From positions 372,001 to 436,000 of the forward strand of contig CAWEIU010000011.1 of NCBI GenBank assembly GCA_963809245.1: a stretch of DNA of 64,000 nt, given 5' to 3'. Made by a program: the position numbers and the translations under genes. The notes under the pieces are model-generated. The model did not search any database. It worked only from the letters and a program-made list of their open reading frames with translations, and was not told the origin of the DNA. Origin of the DNA: Roseiarcus sp963809245. Its GTDB lineage: Bacteria > Pseudomonadota > Alphaproteobacteria > Rhizobiales > Beijerinckiaceae. Position 1 is the stretch's first letter, and every line of letters begins with the position of its first letter. This document shows, in pieces, positions 60,040 to 64,000 of this stretch.

Positions 60040-60802
60040 GTTCATCTCCAATGGAATGGCAGCGTCGCCGCTGCGGTTCGGGCTCAAAGGCCGGGTCGAT
60101 CGAGATCGGATTTAGGTGGTCGAGGTCGTTGCTCATCGTCTTCAGCGCGCCGCCGGCCAGGATCTCCATCAAGACGACAGGCACGCGCCTCGCGGCCGGC
60201 TAAGTCGAGATCAACTTTGCGTCCACTGTGATCGCGGCGTTGAGGACCTTGGAAACGGGGCAGTTCCTCTCGGCGCCACTGATCATTTTAGCAGATCCAG
60301 CTTGGTCCAGGTCCGGGACTTGGTATTCCTCGAGGACCTGAAGGCCTGGAAGAGTCCCCTCTGGATTCCGCTGCGATGACCAGGGCGCCCCGATTGACGT
60401 AAACATGTGGCGGCGGCTTCGGCTTGCCAAGAATACGAAGCCGTTGCAGATTTGCGTTGGAATATGGCTATCCGGCGAGTGCCGGATCGAGGGTGCCCGG
60501 TACAATCAGTCTGTCGTCGCGGTTACAGGCCTTCTATTCGAGGCGCGCATCGTCGGAGGCGTCAGTTACTCGGCCCGGACTTTGCCTTTCCGGGCTGCGA
60601 GCTGCTCTGAGCCTTTCCCCGCCGGCCTATCCCAAGTCAACCCCTTGAGTTCGTCGTGAAGACATCAACTCAGAACGCGCGGATCAGGCCTCGCCACCCA
60701 AATATCGCAACGGTTGGCTTTCGGGCCGCCTTGCCGGTCGCGGAACATTTCTTTCGCGCAAAGCACATTCATCGGTCGACAAGCAAATTCGCGGCCGATC
60801 GA
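60040..60802. other. gene-poor region between the SDR and carbamoyltransferase genes
   Basis: 763 nt without a convincing intact gene. It contains the 3' remnant of an osmC gene (60200-60322) and lower-GC sequence from about 60380 on. The carbamoyltransferase frame can be extended into it (GTG at 60656), so its last 147 nt may be translated. The mixture suggests an old insertion/deletion border. Confidence 0.5.
60200..60322 (-). pseudogene. remnant of an OsmC-family peroxiredoxin
   Basis: The end of a minus-strand frame encodes QVPDLDQAGSAKMISGAER followed by NCPVSKVLNAAITVDAKLIS and a stop. This is the C-terminal segment of OsmC proteins, including the second redox Cys in NCPVSK. The rest of the OsmC fold is absent: the upstream part of the frame shows no similarity I can recognise. 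A truncated gene. Confidence 0.65.
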
Positions 60803-62857
60803 ATGCGCGATACCGCGGCGACATTGGCTCGTGGCGAAACGGCCTATCTCGCTGGCGTCAGCATCGGCGGATTCCACAATACCGGTGTCGCGCTTGTCGA
60901 GGTCACGCCTGAGGGCGGGCCGCGGATTATCTGCAACAATGAGGAAGAGCGCTTCTCCGGGAAAAAGCATACGAATATGTTCCCGCGCGCGTCACTCGAA
61001 GAAACCATGCGGACAATGAAGGGTTTAGGCATTGGACCCGAGCGCATCTCCGCCTGGCTCGCCACTTACGACTACCCAGTCTTTATAGCCTCGGGTTTTC
61101 GCACCCTGTTGGAGGAGTTTCCCGCGAGCGCGAACCTGCTCTTTCAGGATCACAATCCCACGTATGACGGTGAGCAACTTAGAGAGGGTATCGGCGCTCC
61201 AGCCCAGTTAGGTCAATTGTTCGGGTTCGACCATCCTGTGCCTTTGATCGGAATGCTGCACCACGACAACCATGCGTGGTTCTCATATCTCGTGTCCCCA
61301 TTCGCTCGAGACTCGCGGCCCGTGATGGTCGCCGTCATTGATGGGTCGGGTGATGCCGGGGCGATTTCGCTGTATGTCGGCGAAAATGGTAATCTGCGAA
61401 GAATCCGCAGCAACGATAGTATGTTCGACTCACTCGGACTTTTCTACGCAATGATAAGTTCGACGCAGGGCGGCTGGACCACGCTCAGTAGCGAGGGTCG
61501 CTATATGGGCGCGGCGGCGTATGGCGATTCCGACCGCTCGACCAATCCGTTCTATTCCCAACTGCGGAAAATTCTCAGCTTGCAGCCGGACGGACAGGTT
61601 TACCTGAACCGGTCTCTCGCGAATTGGCCCAGCCATTTGCTGCGCAAGCCCTATTCGAAGGAACTCATTCGCATTCTCGGCGCCCCCATCCCTCCAGAGC
61701 AAATGTGGAACCCTGACGCCGTCCTTCGTCTCGAGGACATCCATCACAAACCGAGTACGCAGAGCCGGCTCGACAAGGCTGCAGCCACGCAGATGGTGTT
61801 TGAGGATGCTCTCTTTCACATCGTTGACTTCTTTATACGCATGACAGGAAGCGACCGGCTCGTTCTGACCGGAGGAGCGGCTCTCAACGCAGTCGCAAAC
61901 ATGCGCCTGCTCGAGCATTTCGACGAGACCTACTATGATCGTGTGCTCCAGCGATCGACGCGCCTTCACCTCTGGGCGCCGCCCGTATCGGGAGACGCCG
62001 GCGTGACGATCGGAGCGCCCTATGCCTTCGCCGCCACCCTGGGCGCGAGCGTCGGTCCAACGCTGGAGCATACGTTTTATTGCGGACGCGCGCCGACCAC
62101 GTCCGAAATTATCGACGCGCTCAATGGCGCTCCTGACGTCGCTTGGACATGCGTAGGCAACTCGGTCAATACGTATGAGAGAAACGGCATAGCTGATCTG
62201 ATGGCGTACGTGACGGCGCGGGACGGCATCATTGCAATCTTTCAAGGGCCGGCTGAAACGGGGCCGCGCGCGTTGGGGCACCGGTCTATCGTCGCCAATC
62301 CCTGCAATCCCCGCACCCGCGAGTTCCTGAATGCGCGCGTCAAGTATCGGGAACCGATACGGCCGCTGGCGCCAATGGCCACACTTTCAGCAGCGAAGCA
62401 ATTCTTCGAGCTATCCGACGGCGCGGCAGACGACGAATACAACGCCTATAACTACATGATATTGACCGCCAAAGCTAAGCCTGACGCCCGCTTGCGGATT
62501 CCCGCCGTGATTCACGCCGATGAAACGGCGCGGTTGCAAATCGTGCGCGAACGAACGGACCCTGTCACGTTCGCATACTTGAAGGCGCTTGGAGGGAGGA
62601 TAGGAGTGGAAATCGCGGTCAACACATCCTTCAATGTTGCGGGACCGATCGCACAGACTCCCGTTCAGGCGCTTGATACGCTCCGCCGAGCGAACGGAAT
62701 GGACGGTGTATTCATGTTTTCCGAGGAGGGGTCAGCTTTCGCCGCCTGGATCAAAGAACCCAGAATGGGGAACAGCGCGCGTATCGCAACATGGATCGCG
62801 GACTGGCGGATCGAAGAGGGCGCCACCAGCGAACACTGGCTTGGACATAGCGACTAG
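60803..62857 (+). CDS. NodU/CmcH/TobZ-type carbamoyltransferase
   Basis: 684 aa from the ATG at 60803; an in-frame GTG at 60656 would add 49 residues of low-complexity basic sequence. The N-terminal YrdC/Kae1-like carbamoyltransferase domain shows LAGVSIGGFHNTGVALVEV, NNEEERFSGKKHTNMFP (the EERF-x-KH motif), MLHHDNHAWFSY (metal-binding His), VAVIDGSGDAGAIS and LTGGAALNAVANMRL. The C-terminal domain has FQGPAETGPRALGHRSI and VKYREPIRPLAP, with NTSFNVAGPIAQTP. The family transfers carbamoyl from carbamoyl phosphate (via carbamoyl-AMP) to a hydroxyl of a sugar, antibiotic or Nod factor. Acceptor here unknown. Codon use is less GC-biased than in its neighbours. Confidence 0.9.
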   Translation: MRDTAATLARGETAYLAGVSIGGFHNTGVALVEVTPEGGPRIICNNEEERFSGKKHTNMFPRASLEETMRTMKGLGIGPERISAWLATYDYPVFIASGFRTLLEEFPASANLLFQDHNPTYDGEQLREGIGAPAQLGQLFGFDHPVPLIGMLHHDNHAWFSYLVSPFARDSRPVMVAVIDGSGDAGAISLYVGENGNLRRIRSNDSMFDSLGLFYAMISSTQGGWTTLSSEGRYMGAAAYGDSDRSTNPFYSQLRKILSLQPDGQVYLNRSLANWPSHLLRKPYSKELIRILGAPIPPEQMWNPDAVLRLEDIHHKPSTQSRLDKAAATQMVFEDALFHIVDFFIRMTGSDRLVLTGGAALNAVANMRLLEHFDETYYDRVLQRSTRLHLWAPPVSGDAGVTIGAPYAFAATLGASVGPTLEHTFYCGRAPTTSEIIDALNGAPDVAWTCVGNSVNTYERNGIADLMAYVTARDGIIAIFQGPAETGPRALGHRSIVANPCNPRTREFLNARVKYREPIRPLAPMATLSAAKQFFELSDGAADDEYNAYNYMILTAKAKPDARLRIPAVIHADETARLQIVRERTDPVTFAYLKALGGRIGVEIAVNTSFNVAGPIAQTPVQALDTLRRANGMDGVFMFSEEGSAFAAWIKEPRMGNSARIATWIADWRIEEGATSEHWLGHSD

Positions 62858-63336
62858 ACTGGGCGCTTGGCCGCCAGGAGGCGAACATGACGAAGCAACG
62901 CCGTGCGGACCCCTGTCGTCATCGCGAGCGAAGCGCGGCGATCCACAGAGATCGAGGCGTCGGCCGAGATCCGAAAGGCGACCGGCAACAAACCGAAGGT
63001 CGTCTCTATTTTGACGTAACTCGAAATGCCTCGCCCGAAAGTGCGCCGATCTGCAGTATAAATCGCGGGTGATGGGCAGGCGGGCCGCAAGCCGACGAGC
63101 CCGAAGGAGACCCTAGACGAAAGACGTTTCCGCGTCCGCGGAGCCAACGCCATACGCATACTCGGACTTTTCTTCGCTGCTCTTTGCATTTTTCAAGCTC
63201 AAGCCGCTGAACCAGCGGACGCGTGGTGTCGGTCGCCGCGACCGGGGTTTTAACTGACGGTCTAACGTGGGGGGGGACGGCGGCGCATGGATTTGCTCAA
63301 TGACCTGTTCGTCAAGCCCTGCGCATTGTTCAGCAT
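62858..63336. other. intergenic region between carbamoyltransferase and deaminase genes
   Basis: 479 nt. It contains the 28-nt repeat at 62918-62945. Between about 63150 and 63252 (+) there is a start-less open frame whose peptide IRILGLFFAALCIFQAQAAE resembles a signal sequence and ends 16 residues later, perhaps a broken secreted-protein gene. A run of eight G's lies near 63269. No intact gene seen. Confidence 0.45.
62918..62945 (+). repeat. half-site of the dispersed GTCATCGCGAGCGAAGCG repeat
   Basis: 28-nt sequence identical at 27 positions to the complement of 55500-55527 and at 22 positions to 55443-55470. Here only one half is present, without its inverted partner. Confidence 0.7.
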
Positions 63337-63852
63337 ATGAACATCAATGTGACAGACCAGAAGATGATGGCTCGCTGCATACAACTGGCGAGAGGCGGCG
63401 TTGAGGAGGGAGAGTATCCGTTTGGCAGCGTGGTTGCTCGTGGCGACACCATTATCGCCGAGGCTACCAACCACACGGTGCGGGAAATGGACGAATCGCG
63501 GCACGCTGAGATTATTGCCATCGCGCATGCTCGCCGAATTATCGGAACGAACTCCCTTCGCGACTGCACGCTCTATTCGACGGTCGAGCCGTGCGCCATG
63601 TGTTCGTTCTGCATAAGGGCCGCGGGCATAGGCCGCGTCGTCTTCGCACTCCGTTCGCCGGTGTTGGGAGGCATGTCGCGGTGGGATATCCTTCAAGACA
63701 AAAGGCTGTCGATCCGCTTGCCATTCTTGTTTGGCCAAGCGCCTGAAACCGTGGTCGGCGTCCACGCAGACGATGCGCAAAAAGCGTGGAGCGATTGGAA
63801 TCCATTCGCCTGGCGGTTCATCAAGCTGTTCGGCTTCTTCGTGAAGCCGTAA
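63337..63852 (+). CDS. nucleoside/cytidine-type deaminase
   Basis: 171 aa. Zinc-dependent deaminase fold with His56-Ala-Glu58 (ESRHAEIIAIAHA) and the second zinc box PCAMC (Cys86, Cys89; TVEPCAMCSFCIRAAGI). The arrangement fits the tRNA-adenosine/guanine/cytosine deaminase superfamily, closer to free-base or nucleoside deaminases than to TadA. The C-terminus (WSDWNPFAWRFIKLFGFFVKP) is hydrophobic and unusual. Start ATG at 63337 has no clear ribosome-binding site. Together with the carbamoyltransferase it could belong to an accessory modification pathway, but the two are 479 nt apart. Confidence 0.87.
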   Translation: MNINVTDQKMMARCIQLARGGVEEGEYPFGSVVARGDTIIAEATNHTVREMDESRHAEIIAIAHARRIIGTNSLRDCTLYSTVEPCAMCSFCIRAAGIGRVVFALRSPVLGGMSRWDILQDKRLSIRLPFLFGQAPETVVGVHADDAQKAWSDWNPFAWRFIKLFGFFVKP

Positions 63853-63980
63853 ACCGACAAGCGGTCGCCCCCGCCGTTTCAGAGATGCGCGAGGCCGAGG
63901 CCAAGGAAAAGGCCGGGAAGGCGGCGGACGCGGCGGAGCGCGGCGAAAGCTGCGGAGCTGTCGCGCACCCCAGCGATCAG

Positions 63981-64000
63981 CCCCCGCGTCTGAGCGGGGG
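63981..64000. terminator. hairpin at the window end, possible terminator
   Basis: CCCCCGC-GTCTGA-GCGGGGG, a perfect 7-bp stem with a 6-nt loop, 128 nt past the deaminase stop. Any T-run lies beyond the window, so terminator function is not shown. Confidence 0.35.

Noticed and set aside
63885..64000. Ala/Glu/Lys-rich open frame running off the right edge
   Set aside because: No ribosome-binding site, low complexity, and a perfect hairpin at its end; too little to call a gene.
1..64000. CRISPR arrays, tRNA or rRNA genes, prophage
   Set aside because: No regularly spaced direct repeats, cloverleaf-like sequence, rRNA segments or phage structural genes were found on reading both strands.

Overview
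The window is a high-GC stretch of bacterial chromosome (GC judged by eye, in the sixties). Codon use, gene families and gene order point to an alphaproteobacterium of the Hyphomicrobiales (Rhizobiales); genus and species cannot be set from the sequence. I found no rRNA, tRNA, CRISPR array, prophage or intact insertion sequence.

Region 1 (1-14371) is an exopolysaccharide/capsule cluster. Most of it reads on the minus strand: initiating sugar-phosphate transferase (carrying an apparent frameshift), Wza-type export lipoprotein, a secreted Gly-rich protein, Wzc-type copolymerase/tyrosine kinase, a membrane-anchored protein, a NusG/RfaH-like antiterminator, GDP-mannose dehydratase (gmd), GDP-fucose synthase (fcl), a WcaI-type glycosyltransferase, a methyltransferase and a membrane protein that leaves the window. 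A Wzy/WaaL-type polymerase reads the other way. Together they predict a GDP-L-fucose-fed polymer made by the Wzx/Wzy route. Region 2 (14410-17830) is a stress operon: FMN reductase, Hsp20, Lon.

Region 3 (18076-29359) is a near-complete type II secretion system: gspJ, gspK (+); a GspC/N-like protein, gspM, L, I, H, G, F, E (-); gspD and a prepilin peptidase (+). A 32-bp repeat occurs in inverted orientation after gspK and after the peptidase gene. Region 4 (29594-39507) is mixed: Sel1 protein, cupredoxin-fold protein, a phosphoesterase with a clear terminator and a possible Pho box, a CDP-diacylglycerol diphosphatase-like protein without its histidine triad, a hybrid histidine kinase, a LuxR-type regulator and a DUF1622 membrane protein.

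Region 5 (39523-44363) holds a formylglycine-generating enzyme divergent from an arylsulfatase whose modification motif has lost its arginine, then a decapitated HlyD gene and an outer-membrane channel. Region 6 (44425-59203) is a branched-sugar catabolic island. Two ribose-type ABC importers flank or accompany a D-apionate oxidoisomerase-like enzyme (ApnO), a Gfo/Idh/MocA dehydrogenase (ApsD-like), a FadR/GntR regulator, a RuBisCO-like protein and an OiaK-like kinase. This matches the known D-apiose route through 3-oxo-isoapionate-4-phosphate. One importer carries an in-frame ATPase-permease fusion that is broken by a 1-nt frameshift in the second ABC signature.

Region 7 (59314-64000) looks accessory and less GC-rich: an SDR lacking the catalytic tyrosine, an OsmC remnant, a NodU/TobZ-type carbamoyltransferase and a nucleoside deaminase, with dispersed palindromic repeats nearby.
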